From contig NZ_UXAV01000036.1 of assembly GCF_900609045.1 (NCBI RefSeq), forward strand, positions 62,001 to 126,000: a stretch of 64,000 nt of DNA. The letters run 5' to 3'. Positions 1 to 10,001 of this stretch are shown piece by piece. The position numbers and the translations under genes were made by a program. The DNA comes from Filibacter tadaridae (GTDB taxonomy: Bacteria > Bacillota > Bacilli > Bacillales_A > Planococcaceae). How positions within the stretch are numbered: the first letter of the stretch is position 1; each line of letters opens with the position of its first letter. The notes below the pieces were generated by a model that had not been told where the DNA came from, did not search any database, and was given only the letters and a program-made list of their open reading frames with translations.

Positions 1-594
1 CTTGTCGTCCGTTTCGGTCTTGCTGCATTGTCCGGCATACTTATTAATGTATTGTGGAGTGGTGGCGGTAGTACGGCAGTTTATGGTATGGCACCGACAG
101 TGACTGCTGTGCCAAATGGTTGGATGGAGATTGTGATAATAGGTTTGCAAAAGGCATCGTTCGGTGTATTGCAGCTTGCATTGATTGTAATCCCTCTTAT
201 GATTATTGTTCAGTATTTAAAAGACTATAACTATTTAAACAGGTTTTCGGAAAAACTCGCACCTTTTACCAAAGTGATTGGTGTGAAACCAAATGCATCA
301 ATGACATTGGTTGCGGGTCTGGTAATCGGCCTTGCCTATGGGGCGGGTGTGATGATTCAGGCTGTACAAGAGGATGGTGTCAGCAAGAAGGATGCGACGC
401 TTGCATTCATTTTCCTTGTTGCATGCCACGCGGTTATTGAAGATACATTGATTTTCATCCCGCTTGGCATTCCTGTGCTTCCATTACTGATTATCCGTAT
501 TGTAACGGCATTTGTACTTACAATACTTGTCGCATATTTGTGGAAGCGGGCGGAACAACAGAAAGAGAAGGAGGTTGCGGTTACAGATGGCTAA
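1..594 (+). CDS. yvoD: Membrane protein with nucleoside-recognition (Gate) domain, YvoD-like, 5' partial
   Basis: The reading frame is open from base 1, so the start lies outside the window; 197 C-terminal residues are visible. They are mostly hydrophobic with several membrane segments and a short charged tail. The glycine-rich run VAGLVIGLAYGAGVMIQ fits the nucleoside-recognition/Gate family of multi-pass membrane proteins, whose substrate is mostly unknown. Assignment to YvoD rests on position: the gene overlaps ppaX by 8 bases and is followed by a yvoF-like gene, as in B. subtilis lgt-yvoD-ppaX-yvoF. Function beyond a membrane transport or assembly role cannot be read from the sequence. 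Confidence 0.8.
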   Translation, partial: LVVRFGLAALSGILINVLWSGGGSTAVYGMAPTVTAVPNGWMEIVIIGLQKASFGVLQLALIVIPLMIIVQYLKDYNYLNRFSEKLAPFTKVIGVKPNASMTLVAGLVIGLAYGAGVMIQAVQEDGVSKKDATLAFIFLVACHAVIEDTLIFIPLGIPVLPLLIIRIVTAFVLTILVAYLWKRAEQQKEKEVAVTDG

Positions 595-1240
595 ACCAAT
601 TACAACTTTATTATTTGATTTTGACGGTACATTACTTGATACAAACGAGTTGATCATTCAGACATTCCAACACGTACTTGGCAATCATTATCCGGGGAAG
701 TATGAGCGAATCGATATTTTGAAATTCCTTGGACCAACGTTACAGGAGTCATTCGATTCAATTAATCCTGCAAAAACGGCGGATCTTATTGCGGAATACA
801 GGGCGTGGAACAGTTCGATGCATGATGAGCTTGCAAGCGAATTTGACGGTGTTTCGGAAACGCTGAATTTATTGAAAGTGGCTGGCGTGAAGATGGCTGT
901 TGTTTCTACAAAGCGAAAAGACATGGTCATGAGGGGCATTCACCTTATAAATGCTGAAGGTATCTTTGATGAAGTGATTTGCATGGATGACGTTGCAAAA
1001 ACAAAACCTGATCCTGAACCGATTTTACTTGCGTTGGAAAGACTGGGCGCGACGAAAGAGGAATCATTAATGATCGGGGATAACTACCATGACATTGAAG
1101 GCGGACAAAATGCGGGTGTCCGCACCGCTGGAGTGGCATGGTCTGCAAAAGGGGAATCATTTTTACAGAGTTATAAGCCTGATTATATGCTTCAGCATAT
1201 TTCGGATTTACTCGAAATTGTTAAAGAGGAAAAAGGTTGA
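587..1240 (+). CDS. ppaX: Pyrophosphatase PpaX (HAD superfamily)
   Basis: A 217-residue HAD hydrolase, the usual PpaX length. Motif I DFDGT (residues 11-15) supplies the nucleophilic Asp. A VVST segment (motif II), KTKPDP (motif III Lys) and IGDNYHDI (motif IV acids) follow in order, with an alpha-helical cap between motifs I and II. In B. subtilis PpaX hydrolyses the pyrophosphate made when HPr kinase/phosphorylase dephosphorylates Ser46-P HPr, linking it to carbon catabolite control; Crh lies downstream in this window. The ATG at 587 is chosen because AGAAGGAGG sits just upstream and the protein begins MAKPITTLLFDFDG. It overlaps yvoD by 8 bases and ends inside the start of the next gene, so the three are probably translationally coupled. 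A generic phosphoglycolate phosphatase is the alternative; synteny favours PpaX. Confidence 0.9.
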   Translation: MAKPITTLLFDFDGTLLDTNELIIQTFQHVLGNHYPGKYERIDILKFLGPTLQESFDSINPAKTADLIAEYRAWNSSMHDELASEFDGVSETLNLLKVAGVKMAVVSTKRKDMVMRGIHLINAEGIFDEVICMDDVAKTKPDPEPILLALERLGATKEESLMIGDNYHDIEGGQNAGVRTAGVAWSAKGESFLQSYKPDYMLQHISDLLEIVKEEKG

Positions 1241-1797
1241 GAAGGACTGAGCGGCATCCGTCGAAGGGGGATGCGAATTCACTTTGGCATATTTATAAAA
1301 CGGTCCCTTTTTTTAAAGTTGCAAAAAACTTTGTCGTTATTCAATTATCAAGATATACACCTTTCGTATCCGTAAAAAATTTTATGTTCCGTACATTCCT
1401 TAACATGGAAGTCGGTGAGAAGACTGCCTTTGCATTGATGGTTATGCCTGATGTCATGTTCCCGGAGCGGATCAAAATCGGGAGCAATTCAATCATCGGT
1501 TTCAATACGACCATACTTGCACATGAATATTTAATAGACGAATACCGGATTGGCGATGTCGTTATTGGAGACAATGTTTTAATAGGTGCAAATACAACAA
1601 TACTCCCCGGTGTGGAGGTTGGTGACGGAGCGATTGTTTCAGCTGCTTCACTTGTGAATCGGGATATTCCACCTGGTGTATTTGCGGGCGGGAACCCAGT
1701 TAAAATTATTTTTTCGAAAGCGCAAATGGATGAGCGAGGGAAACAATCTGTCGGCAATCAGGATATTGAAAACGAGTTGCGTACGAATAACTTATGA
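1237..1797 (+). CDS. yvoF: Hexapeptide-repeat acyltransferase, YvoF-like
   Basis: A 186-residue protein whose middle (about residues 75-165) is a run of imperfect hexapeptides (IGSNSIIG, IGDVVIGDNVLIG, VGDGAIV). These form the left-handed beta-helix of bacterial O-acetyltransferases, with the typical PPGVFAGGNPVK loop before a short C-terminal helix. His in AHEY is a plausible catalytic residue. The acceptor substrate is unknown. The TTG start overlaps the ppaX stop (TTGA) and AGAGGAAAAAGG lies just upstream. In B. subtilis yvoF is followed by the his operon; here a terminator and yvcD follow directly. Confidence 0.82.
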   Translation: MRRTERHPSKGDANSLWHIYKTVPFFKVAKNFVVIQLSRYTPFVSVKNFMFRTFLNMEVGEKTAFALMVMPDVMFPERIKIGSNSIIGFNTTILAHEYLIDEYRIGDVVIGDNVLIGANTTILPGVEVGDGAIVSAASLVNRDIPPGVFAGGNPVKIIFSKAQMDERGKQSVGNQDIENELRTNNL

Positions 1798-1803
1798 TAT
1801 AAT
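1777..1803 (+). promoter_or_regulatory. Possible extended -10 promoter ahead of yvcD
   Basis: TGATATAAT (1795-1803) is a perfect extended -10, with a weak TTGCGT at 1777 and a 15-base spacer. It lies over the yvoF stop codon. A start near 1810 would run straight into the hairpin at 1818-1850, so either the leader is attenuated or the match is fortuitous. Confidence 0.35.
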
Positions 1804-1817
1804 AGGAAAGATAACGG

Positions 1818-1850
1818 GAAGGGACGTATATTCGTTCCTTCTTATTTTTT
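1818..1850 (+). terminator. Rho-independent terminator after yvoF
   Basis: A 9-bp stem (GAAGGGACG with CGTTCCTTC) and a 6-base loop are followed by TTATTTTTT. It separates yvoF from yvcD. Confidence 0.7.
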
Positions 1851-1863
1851 CGGGGGAATATGA

Positions 1864-3387
1864 TTGGATAATAAACGTAAGCTACAAAGCAAAAAAGTGA
1901 TCTCGTTCATACCAGACGGTGAATTTTATTATAGTAAAGCGATTCAGGCAATACAACGAGAGCGATTTGTTGATGCCCAAAAGTACTTGAAAAGGGCAAT
2001 GGAGTTAAGTCCGAATGATCCGCTTATTCTTATGCAATATGGTGTGCTTGTCATGGAAGATGGGCGATTTGAAGAAGCACATGATTTACTCATGACTGCA
2101 AATGAGCTTGATCCGACTGATGCGGAAATTATCTTTTACTTGTCGGAAGTCCATGCACATCTTGGGTTGTTACGTGATGCGAAAATATATGCGGAAAAGT
2201 ATATTTCGCTTCATCCTGACGGACCACTTGCAGACGAGGCGATGGAAATTGTCGATTTTGCAGAGCAGGAAAAAGAATCTTATGATGAAGATGAAATGCC
2301 GGATGGCGAAGTATTTCTCCTGCAGGAAAAAGCGCGTCGTTTGATGGAGTCAGGGGATTTCAAGTCGGCAGTGGAATTACTTGAGTCGATTATTGTGGAC
2401 TACCCTGAGTTTTGGGCAGCGTACAATAACTTGGCACTTGCCTATTTTTATATCGGGAAAACGAACCAGGCAAGTGAGTTACTATATGATGTATTAAATC
2501 ATGACAAAGGAAATTTGCATGCCTTATGCAATCTTGCCGTCTTTTATTATTATGAAAAGAAGGAAGAAGAACTGGCGTCTTTGATTGAATTACTTGTTAA
2601 GATTAAGCCGTATCAATTTGAAAACCGTTTTAAGTTGGGAGCAACGTTTGCGCTTATTGGACGACATAAAGAAGCGTTCCAATGGCTTAGAAGTATTCAA
2701 AAGCGTGGTTTTGAGGGGGATGCGGGCTATTATTTCTGGTTGTCGCATTCGGCTTACTTTTCAGGGCATGAGGGCGTGGCGCGTGAAGCTTATAAAACCT
2801 TGGTTGAAATGGATCCAACGAAAGAAGGATACGAACCGTGGAAAAATGTTCAAGAGGATATTCAGGCAGGGTCTATTGAACAAGATCGTGAATTTTTGTT
2901 AAGTAAAATTCAGAATGTCTATAGAAGTGAGCGAATGTTGGGGCTTTACCTATTAGGAAAGTCGGGACATAAACAAGAGATTCTCTCGCATCCTTCTTAT
3001 ATAGAGATTGAAAAGCTAAGCGAATTGGAACAATTATTCCTGAACACTGGTTTTGATGATGATTTCATATCCACGACAACTTTTAGTAATTCGTTCAGAC
3101 GGGCACTCGAAACGACTGAATTACTCTATGCTAACTATCGTCCACTCGACCTTCAAGCAACGCATCTTCTGCAAATGTGGTTTACGCTTTGTGAAAATGC
3201 GATGACACGTTCATATCCATTCCGTAATCCTGCAGCACTAGCCGCAGCTACAGATTATATGTTCCAGTCTTCACGCTATACAGGTGTGACGAAAAAGGCG
3301 ATTGCTAGTAAGTTCGATATTTCAGTGCCGACATTGACAAAGTATGTAAACGAGTTAATTGAGTTTTTACCTCATTTAGATAACTGA
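1864..3387 (+). CDS. yvcD: TPR-repeat protein, YvcD-like
   Basis: A 507-residue soluble protein. Tetratricopeptide repeats can be followed from about residue 20 to 110 (AIQRERFVDAQKYLKRAMEL, then GRFEEAHDLLMTANELDP) and again from about 150 to 310, with an acidic linker between them. TPR arrays are scaffolds for protein-protein contacts; no catalytic motif is visible. The last 35 residues (KKAIASKFDISVPTLTKYVN) look like a helix-turn-helix. The TTG start at 1864 has CGGGGGAA seven bases upstream. Position directly before trxB matches B. subtilis yvcD. The partner is unknown. Confidence 0.8.
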   Translation: MDNKRKLQSKKVISFIPDGEFYYSKAIQAIQRERFVDAQKYLKRAMELSPNDPLILMQYGVLVMEDGRFEEAHDLLMTANELDPTDAEIIFYLSEVHAHLGLLRDAKIYAEKYISLHPDGPLADEAMEIVDFAEQEKESYDEDEMPDGEVFLLQEKARRLMESGDFKSAVELLESIIVDYPEFWAAYNNLALAYFYIGKTNQASELLYDVLNHDKGNLHALCNLAVFYYYEKKEEELASLIELLVKIKPYQFENRFKLGATFALIGRHKEAFQWLRSIQKRGFEGDAGYYFWLSHSAYFSGHEGVAREAYKTLVEMDPTKEGYEPWKNVQEDIQAGSIEQDREFLLSKIQNVYRSERMLGLYLLGKSGHKQEILSHPSYIEIEKLSELEQLFLNTGFDDDFISTTTFSNSFRRALETTELLYANYRPLDLQATHLLQMWFTLCENAMTRSYPFRNPAALAAATDYMFQSSRYTGVTKKAIASKFDISVPTLTKYVNELIEFLPHLDN

Positions 3388-3404
3388 ATGGAAAAGCAGA
3401 AAAG

Positions 3405-3433
3405 TTGAATAAACCATGGGAATCTTATACGAT
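3405..3433 (+). promoter_or_regulatory. Probable SigA promoter for trxB
   Basis: TTGAAT (3405-3410), a 17-base spacer and TACGAT (3428-3433), 35 bases before the trxB start. The -10 is only a fair match. Confidence 0.4.
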
Positions 3434-3437
3434 TTGA

Positions 3438-4418
<981 letters not shown>

Positions 4419-4532
4419 TATCAAAATCCAATTCAACTTAATGTATCTTTAACATAGCTGTAACAGGAATGCAACATGTTTGGGGTATAGTAGAATTATC
4501 AATTGACCCCCCTTTTGATATAGTAAGATTCA

Positions 4533-4575
4533 AAGACCATCTACCGGCTTATTCGGGAAGATGGTCTTCTTTTTA
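4533..4575 (+). terminator. Terminator after trxB
   Basis: AAGACCATCT pairs with AGATGGTCTT around an imperfect inner stem, followed by CTTTTT. Confidence 0.85.
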
Positions 4576-4639
4576 TGTTGTTTCACATGGATACAATGTA
4601 TAATGAAAGTAAGCGTTCCTGAAAAGTGAGGATATATCT

Positions 4640-5113
4640 ATGCAAAGAATCGCAAATCTGCTAATGATTAAAGATGATCATGTATTATTATTGAAAAAGC
4701 CGCGACGTGGTTGGTATGTAGCACCGGGTGGAAAAATGGAACCGGGCGAGTCCATCTATGAGGCGGCGTGTAGGGAATTTAAAGAAGAAACAGGAGCAAC
4801 ACCGATTGCTCCGCATTTAAAAGGCATTTATACAATGGTAATAACAGATACAGCCGGGGAAACGATTGAGGATGAATGGATGCTGTATACATTCATCGCT
4901 AGGGACCTAACAGGCATTCCGTACGAAACGACGACTGAAGGAGTGCTAGAATGGCATCCCGTGGAAAGTTTGGCGACATTGCCGATGGCGGAAGGTGACC
5001 GGACGAATTTACAATTCGCTATTTCACAGAGTGGAACACAATATGGCACATTCTATTACACCAAGGAATTTAAACTGTTGAAAGAAGTGATTCAAAAATC
5101 AGTGGAAGGATGA
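4640..5113 (+). CDS. yvcI: NUDIX hydrolase, YvcI-like
   Basis: A 157-residue NUDIX protein with the canonical box at about residues 31-53 (GKMEPGES, then [10 protein letters not shown]). The glutamates of REFKEE bind the metals used to cleave nucleoside-diphosphate-linked substrates. It resembles the MutT/8-oxo-dGTP branch, but the substrate is not decidable from sequence. Position before rapZ matches B. subtilis yvcI. The ATG at 4640 follows GTGAGGA. The stop overlaps the region where rapZ starts, so it probably leads the rapZ-glmR-whiA-crh operon. A TATAAT at 4599-4604 lacks a convincing -35. Confidence 0.88.
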   Translation: MQRIANLLMIKDDHVLLLKKPRRGWYVAPGGKMEPGESIYEAACREFKEETGATPIAPHLKGIYTMVITDTAGETIEDEWMLYTFIARDLTGIPYETTTEGVLEWHPVESLATLPMAEGDRTNLQFAISQSGTQYGTFYYTKEFKLLKEVIQKSVEG

Positions 5114-5118
5114 TGGGA

Positions 5119-6009
5119 ATGGCTGGAAATGAAACACCAAATCGTGACATGGAGTTAGTTATCATTACGGGTATGTCAGGTGCGGGACGAACAGTTGCGA
5201 TGCAAAGCTTCGAGGATCTTGGTTTTTATTGTATCGATAATCTACCTCCTGAATTACTTGTCACATTCCTAGACCTGATGATGAAGTCTGAAAAACGGAT
5301 GAGACGGATTGCAGCCGTTATGGACACGCGCGGTGGTGATTTGTTCGATTCTCTTATTGGTGCACTTGACGGCCTTCTACACACTGAGGGTGTCTCTTCA
5401 CGAATTTTATTCCTAGAGGCGGACGATGAAACACTCGTTAAACGTTACAAGGAAACGAGACGATCCCACCCACTTGCAAATGGCGGTTTGCCACTTGCGG
5501 GTATTCGAAAAGAACGGCAGCTATTATCGGAGATGAAAGGCCGGGCACGTTCGATTTACAACACATCTAAATTGAAGCCACGGCAACTAAGAGAAAAAAT
5601 TATAACAGAGTTTTCGACAAGCGGTGACTCAGGATTTACTGTAAACTTTATTTCTTTTGGCTTTAAACATGGCATGCCGATTGATGCGGATGTTGTATTT
5701 GATGTACGGTTCCTACCTAATCCTTTTTATATTGAAGAACTGAAACCGAAAACAGGGCTTGATAAGGAAGTATCCGATTATGTACTGAAATGGAGCGACA
5801 CGCGGTTGCTTATCGAAAAGTTATCCGATTTGTTCAAGTTTCTTATTCCACAGTATAAGAATGAGGGGAAATCACAAGTTGTTATTGCATTTGGATGTAC
5901 AGGCGGACAACATCGTTCTGTCACGTTAGCCGAATTCTTTGGAAAGCGGTTTAAAGAAGAGTACAAGACATTCATCACCCACCGGGATATTGAAAATAGG
6001 AAGGAGTGA
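5119..6009 (+). CDS. rapZ: RapZ/YvcJ family nucleotide-binding protein, Walker A Arg variant
   Basis: A 296-residue member of the RapZ family. The N-terminal P-loop domain starts at residue 15, and the C-terminal domain carries [10 protein letters not shown] and the DVRFLPNP segment. In E. coli RapZ controls glmS mRNA decay; in Bacillus YvcJ binds and hydrolyses GTP/ATP, and its role is less clear. The Walker A reads GMSGAGRT, with Arg24 where most Firmicute members have Lys (codon CGA). The start at 5119 is chosen because GGAAGGA at 5104-5110 is correctly spaced for it and would be overlapped by the alternative ATG codons at 5110 and 5113. GlmR follows four bases later. Confidence 0.92.
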   Translation: MAGNETPNRDMELVIITGMSGAGRTVAMQSFEDLGFYCIDNLPPELLVTFLDLMMKSEKRMRRIAAVMDTRGGDLFDSLIGALDGLLHTEGVSSRILFLEADDETLVKRYKETRRSHPLANGGLPLAGIRKERQLLSEMKGRARSIYNTSKLKPRQLREKIITEFSTSGDSGFTVNFISFGFKHGMPIDADVVFDVRFLPNPFYIEELKPKTGLDKEVSDYVLKWSDTRLLIEKLSDLFKFLIPQYKNEGKSQVVIAFGCTGGQHRSVTLAEFFGKRFKEEYKTFITHRDIENRKE

Positions 6010-6013
6010 CATA

Positions 6014-6991
6014 ATGTCGCGATCCGGTAAGGTGAAAAAGGTTGTTGTTTTCGGGGGAGGGACCGGATTGTCCACATTACTGCGTGGATTGAAAAACCAC
6101 GCAGTGGATTTGACGGCAGTTGTCACTGTTGCTGACGATGGAGGAAGCTCGGGTAGGCTCTTGGACGAATATGATATCCCGCCACCAGGTGACATCCGCA
6201 AAGTGATGGCAGCGCTTTCAGGTGTCGAGCCGCTTATCGAAGAGATGTTTGAATATCGTTTTTCAACTTCTGAAGATTTGAAAGGGCATTCACTTGGCAA
6301 TTTGATGTTGGCTGCTTTAACGGATATAACGGGTGATTTTGCACATGCTGTCGAAAAAATGAGTCGGGTTCTCAATATCAAAGGAAAAGTGTTACCTGCT
6401 GCAAATCAGCGCATCACGCTGCATGCGGAACTTGAGGATGGAAGTATCATAACAGGGGAATCTAAAATTCCTGTATATGGTCATAAGATTAGAAAAGTAT
6501 ATCTCTCCCCGCAAGAAGTGGAACCCCTCCCTGAGACGATTAGGACAATTATGGCGGCGGACCTTCTCGTGTTTGGCCCCGGTAGCCTGTATACAAGCAT
6601 ATTACCAACAATTCTTGTTCAGGCAATTCGGGAAGCGGTGTTGGCATGTGACGCGAAAAAAGTATATATTAGTAACTTGACTGCACAGGCTGGCGAGACA
6701 TACCGGTATACAGCATCCGAGCATATCCAGGCTTTGTACGATCATGCAGGTGAAGCATTTATCGATACAATCCTATTAAGCGATACAGACTTTTCATCGT
6801 TCTTTGAGGGCTCTGAGCAAATCGGCCCCCCTTGGCTTGTGGAAAACGATCTTGATTCGTTGTTGCAGCTGGTGAAGGACATAGTTATCAAAGACATTGC
6901 GGTCTTTGATAATGGTAGCTTCCTGCATGATGCAGAAAAAGTGTCTAATTGGTTAATGGAATACATGGAAAATACAAACGTAGAGAAATAG
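6014..6991 (+). CDS. glmR: GlmR/YvcK, gluconeogenesis and cell-wall precursor factor
   Basis: A 325-residue protein of the CofD-like (UPF0052) family. It opens with [18 protein letters not shown], followed by [11 protein letters not shown] and PPGDIRK, which form the UDP-sugar pocket. In B. subtilis GlmR (YvcK) binds UDP-GlcNAc, stimulates GlmS and is needed on gluconeogenic carbon sources. The ATG at 6014 follows AAGGAGTG, which overlaps the rapZ stop. RapZ-GlmR-WhiA is the near-universal Firmicute order. Confidence 0.93.
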   Translation: MSRSGKVKKVVVFGGGTGLSTLLRGLKNHAVDLTAVVTVADDGGSSGRLLDEYDIPPPGDIRKVMAALSGVEPLIEEMFEYRFSTSEDLKGHSLGNLMLAALTDITGDFAHAVEKMSRVLNIKGKVLPAANQRITLHAELEDGSIITGESKIPVYGHKIRKVYLSPQEVEPLPETIRTIMAADLLVFGPGSLYTSILPTILVQAIREAVLACDAKKVYISNLTAQAGETYRYTASEHIQALYDHAGEAFIDTILLSDTDFSSFFEGSEQIGPPWLVENDLDSLLQLVKDIVIKDIAVFDNGSFLHDAEKVSNWLMEYMENTNVEK

Positions 6992-7022
6992 ATGTAATCG
7001 TCACCGGGGAAGGAAGAGTATC

Positions 7023-7970
7023 ATGTCTTTTGCATCGGAAATAAAGAAAGAATTGACTCAAATGGAAGCAGATGATTGTTGCACCAAATCAGAAATTGCA
7101 GCATTCATCAGAATGAATGGGGCATTGTCCTTTTCCAACAAACAATTGAGTCTAGATGTACAAACGGAGAATGCTGCGATTGCTAGGCGCCTTTACTCCA
7201 ACTTGAAACGATTGTATCCCTACAAGGTAGAACTGCTCGTCCGAAAAAAGATGCGGTTGAAAAAAAATAATGTTTATATTTGCCGCATCCGAGAAGGAGC
7301 TAAGACTCTTCTTGAAGACTTACTGATTCTAACAGGTACATTTCAGTTTAAAAATGAGATATCCAAGCCGTTAATAAAAAGTAGATGCTGTCAGCGTGCC
7401 TATTTACGTGGTGCGTTCTTGGCAAGCGGCTCTGTCAATAATCCGGAAACATCTTCCTATCATCTAGAAATTTTTTCAATCTATAGAGAGCATAGTGAAG
7501 CATTAGTAGAATTAATGAATAGGTACCAGTTGAATGCAAAATCGATTGAGCGGAAAAATGGGCATGTCGCCTATTTGAAGGAAGCCGAAAAAATAGCTGA
7601 TTTTCTTAGTATTGTAGGTGCGCATGTCTCACTCATGAAATTCGAGGATGTACGGATTATCCGGGACATGAGAAACAGCGTGAATCGGCTTGTAAATTGT
7701 GAAACAGCAAATCTTAATAAAACAATAGGCGCGGCGCAACGTCAAGTGGAAAATATAAAATTCATCGAACGGACCATTGGATTGGACCAGCTGCCAGACA
7801 AGCTACAAGAAATTGCAACCTTGCGGGTTGAAAACCAAGACATTACATTGAAGGAACTTGGTGAATTGGTAACAGGTGGAACAGTGAGTAAATCAGGCGT
7901 GAATCATCGACTTAGAAAACTGGAAGGAATAGCCGAAAACCTTCGCAATGGAGGAATAGGGAGTCAGTGA
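7023..7970 (+). CDS. whiA: WhiA DNA-binding regulator
   Basis: A 315-residue protein. The N-terminal half is a degenerate LAGLIDADG homing-endonuclease fold ([18 protein letters not shown]), and the C-terminal helix-turn-helix contains [10 protein letters not shown] and [10 protein letters not shown]. WhiA controls sporulation genes in Streptomyces and affects FtsZ assembly and chromosome segregation in Bacillus. GGGAAGGAAGAG lies before the ATG at 7023. It sits between glmR and crh as in B. subtilis (yvcL). Confidence 0.94.
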   Translation: MSFASEIKKELTQMEADDCCTKSEIAAFIRMNGALSFSNKQLSLDVQTENAAIARRLYSNLKRLYPYKVELLVRKKMRLKKNNVYICRIREGAKTLLEDLLILTGTFQFKNEISKPLIKSRCCQRAYLRGAFLASGSVNNPETSSYHLEIFSIYREHSEALVELMNRYQLNAKSIERKNGHVAYLKEAEKIADFLSIVGAHVSLMKFEDVRIIRDMRNSVNRLVNCETANLNKTIGAAQRQVENIKFIERTIGLDQLPDKLQEIATLRVENQDITLKELGELVTGGTVSKSGVNHRLRKLEGIAENLRNGGIGSQ

Positions 7971-8004
7971 ATGGACCGGCAAAAAGAGAGGAGTAGTTAC
8001 ATAT

Positions 8005-8262
8005 ATGGAAGAAAGAACTGTAGAAGTAAAAATGAAAACTGGTTTGCAAGCACGTCAAGCAGCACTTTTCGTTCAAGAAGCAAATAAATATACGGCTGAC
8101 GTTTATTTGAAAAAAGGAGATCGGCAAGTGAATGCGAAGAGTATTATGGGCATAATGAGCCTTGCCGTTGCACGCGGAACGATTGTTACACTCCTTGCGG
8201 ATGGTATTGACGAAGAGCAAGCACTACGTTCTCTAGCTGAACTTGTTGAAACCGAAAGTTAA
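8005..8262 (+). CDS. crh: Catabolite repression HPr-like protein Crh
   Basis: An 85-residue HPr paralogue. Residue 15 is Gln (KTGLQAR), where true HPr has the phosphate-accepting His, so it cannot serve the sugar phosphotransferase relay. Ser46 is intact in NAKSIMG, the site phosphorylated by HPr kinase; Ser46-P Crh is a CcpA co-repressor. Gln15 plus Ser46 and the position after whiA make the call secure. AGAGAGGAG precedes the ATG. A terminator ends the operon 10 bases after the stop. It pairs functionally with PpaX at 587-1240. Confidence 0.95.
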   Translation: MEERTVEVKMKTGLQARQAALFVQEANKYTADVYLKKGDRQVNAKSIMGIMSLAVARGTIVTLLADGIDEEQALRSLAELVETES

Positions 8263-8271
8263 TGATTATTC

Positions 8272-8317
8272 AAACCGTTTCTCACCATTGCAGGTGTATG
8301 GAAACGGTTTTTATTTT
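8272..8317 (+). terminator. Terminator after crh
   Basis: AAACCGTTTC and GAAACGGTTT form the stem, followed by TTATTTT. Confidence 0.85.
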
Positions 8318-8354
8318 GTGCGGGGCTACTCGGGTACATAACCCACTCCAGATA

Positions 8355-8384
8355 ATAAAAAACCGACCCTTTAAAAAGGTCGGC
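8355..8384 (-). terminator. Terminator of clpP
   Basis: On the minus strand CCGACCTTTTTAAAGGGTCGG is a compact hairpin followed by six T residues, just beyond the clpP stop. Confidence 0.85.
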
Positions 8385-8394
8385 ATCACAATTA

Positions 8395-9009
8395 TTATTT
8401 CTTTTTGTCTTCAGGATTATCTTTCATATCACTGCGTGTGATGATGTGGTCGATTAGTCCATACTCTTTCGCACGCTCAGCAGTCATGAAGTTGTCACGA
8501 TCAGTATCTCGTGCAATAACTTCAACAGGCTGTCCTGTGCGCTCTGCAAGAATTGTATTCAGTTTCTCGCGAATGAAGAGAATATGTTTTGCAGCAATCT
8601 CGATTTCAGTCGCTTGCCCTTGTGCTCCGCCTAAAGGCTGATGGATCATCACTTCGGCATTTGGAAGAGCAAACCGTTTGCCTTTTGTACCTGCTGAAAG
8701 AAGGAAAGAACCCATTGATGCAGCCATTCCGATACAGATTGTTTGAATATCAGGCTTGATAAATTGCATTGTATCATAAATCGCCATTCCGGCACTGATG
8801 CTTCCTCCTGGACTGTTGATATAGATTGAAATTTCTTTATCCGGGTTTTCTGCCTCAAGGAATAGAAGCTGTGCAACGATGGAGTTCGCTACGTTGTCAT
8901 CAATGGCACTTCCAAGCATGATGATACGGTCTTTCAATAGACGAGAATAGATATCGTAAGCACGTTCACCCCGGCTTGTTTGTTCAATTACTGTAGGTAT
9001 TAGATTCAT
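8395..9009 (-). CDS. clpP: ATP-dependent Clp protease proteolytic subunit
   Basis: A 204-residue serine peptidase that assembles into the tetradecameric barrel fed by ClpC, ClpX or ClpE. The triad is complete: Ser98 (GMAASMGS), His123 (MIHQP) and Asp172 (DTDRDNF). The N-terminal IPTVIEQT axial segment is intact. The ATG at 9009 has AAGGAGGAAA upstream. It stands alone, convergent with crh, with its own promoter overlapped by a CtsR-type box. The same order, clpP next to tRNA-Arg, occurs in B. subtilis. Confidence 0.97.
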   Translation of the reverse strand: MNLIPTVIEQTSRGERAYDIYSRLLKDRIIMLGSAIDDNVANSIVAQLLFLEAENPDKEISIYINSPGGSISAGMAIYDTMQFIKPDIQTICIGMAASMGSFLLSAGTKGKRFALPNAEVMIHQPLGGAQGQATEIEIAAKHILFIREKLNTILAERTGQPVEVIARDTDRDNFMTAERAKEYGLIDHIITRSDMKDNPEDKKK

Positions 9010-9079
9010 TCCATTTCCTCCTTCAAGATAGATGTTATTGTCAGTCTGTTGAAACTATTTTTGTCTCAACTGTAACTTT

Positions 9080-9110
9080 ATCATACATAGTATGGTCAAC
9101 AAAGGTCAAA
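9080..9110 (-). promoter_or_regulatory. clpP promoter overlapped by a CtsR operator
   Basis: On the minus strand TTGACC (9109-9104), an 18-base spacer and TATGAT (9085-9080) form a SigA promoter. The plus strand over the -35 reads GGTCAAC-AAA-GGTCAAA (9094-9110), the heptad direct repeat bound by CtsR with one mismatch. Heat or protein-damage induction of clpP is the expected outcome. Confidence 0.8.
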
Positions 9111-9132
9111 TATAACGCACTTAAATTAACTA

Positions 9133-9161
9133 TTGCATTCATGCGGTTTCATTAGTATAAT
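9133..9161 (+). promoter_or_regulatory. SigA promoter of tRNA-Arg
   Basis: TTGCAT (9133-9138), a 17-base spacer and a consensus TATAAT (9156-9161), 37 bases before the tRNA. Confidence 0.8.
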
Positions 9162-9198
9162 GAATCATGTTCTGTTACTAAAAGAACATGACTATAAA

Positions 9199-9270
9199 GC
9201 CCTCGTGGTGCAACGGATAGCACGTAAGCCTCCGAAGCTTGAAATGCAGGTTCGATTCCTGCCGAGGGCA
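9199..9270 (+). tRNA. tRNA-Arg (anticodon CCG)
   Basis: A 7-bp acceptor stem (GCCCTCG with CGAGGGC), D arm TGGTGCAACGGATAGCA, anticodon loop CTCCGAA giving CCG for CGG codons, and T arm GCAGGTTCGATTCCTGC. The CCA end is not encoded (discriminator A followed by TCA). Confidence 0.95.
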
Positions 9271-9306
9271 TCATCTACATTGATTTTGAAAAAGTAAAGA
9301 AAATAA

Positions 9307-9357
9307 AAAGACGCCTGTAAACGTTGTTGTTTCAACATTTATAGGCGCTTTTTTTTG
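9307..9357 (+). terminator. Terminator after tRNA-Arg
   Basis: Arms around GACGCCTGTAAACGTTG and CAACATTTATAGGCGC, followed by eight T residues. Confidence 0.88.
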
Positions 9358-9484
9358 AGTAATTCGGTGCAACTGCTGCCTTTTCTTTTGTTTGATAATA
9401 ATGGTAGTATTGTTATAAGTATTGATTTTTGTGCGTAAACTGGTGATGTGAATGGAAATAGGGAGATATCGGGGGTGTGATTGC

Positions 9485-9787
9485 ATGGGAACCTTGTGGA
9501 TTCTCCTTGACGCATTTAACATTTTAACACTTGGTTGGTTTGTAAGACAGGTTACAGAGGATGAAATTGTTCGAAATGTTCGTTTTCTGAAAGAGGAAGA
9601 GAGTGTTTGGTATCAAGAACGTTTTGCAAATGGTAAGTTCCGGAAACTCATTATTCATGATTGGGAAGTTCGAACAATGATTGGTCAGTTTGAACCTGAA
9701 AAAATGAAAAAGTTATCCTACTTGACGCGACAACAGAAACGAATTGATCGTATCTTAATAAAGAAAGTTAATGCCTTGGTGCAATAA
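9485..9787 (+). CDS. Small hypothetical protein with an N-terminal hydrophobic helix
   Basis: 100 residues, not recognised. Residues 3-20 (TLWILLDAFNILTLGWF) are hydrophobic and may anchor the protein; the rest is charged and helical, ending in a basic stretch (RQQKRIDRILIKK). The ATG at 9485 is chosen because GGGGGTG lies eight bases upstream; an earlier ATG at 9452 lacks a site. It is monocistronic between two terminators. Confidence 0.65.
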   Translation: MGTLWILLDAFNILTLGWFVRQVTEDEIVRNVRFLKEEESVWYQERFANGKFRKLIIHDWEVRTMIGQFEPEKMKKLSYLTRQQKRIDRILIKKVNALVQ

Positions 9788-9790
9788 AAC

Positions 9791-9832
9791 AAAAACGCCC
9801 AGTGTGAAAACTCACAACTGAGCGTTTTTTTA
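9791..9832 (+). terminator. Terminator after the 9485-9787 gene
   Basis: AAACGCCCAGTGTGAG-like arms pair with CTCACAACTGAGCGTTT, followed by a T run. The A-rich left flank would let it work on both strands. Confidence 0.8.
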
Positions 9833-10001
9833 TTTGGCTATATAGCGTACTTAATACGATTACTCTGACACAAAATTTGAGATAGTAAGAAGGCAATTAA
9901 AAGTTTTAATAAGTATTGCACCACTCCTAACCTAAAGGAATTTGACTATGGACCAATCTATTAATCTCATATGAGGCTGAACGATTGAACAATGAAAATA
10001 G

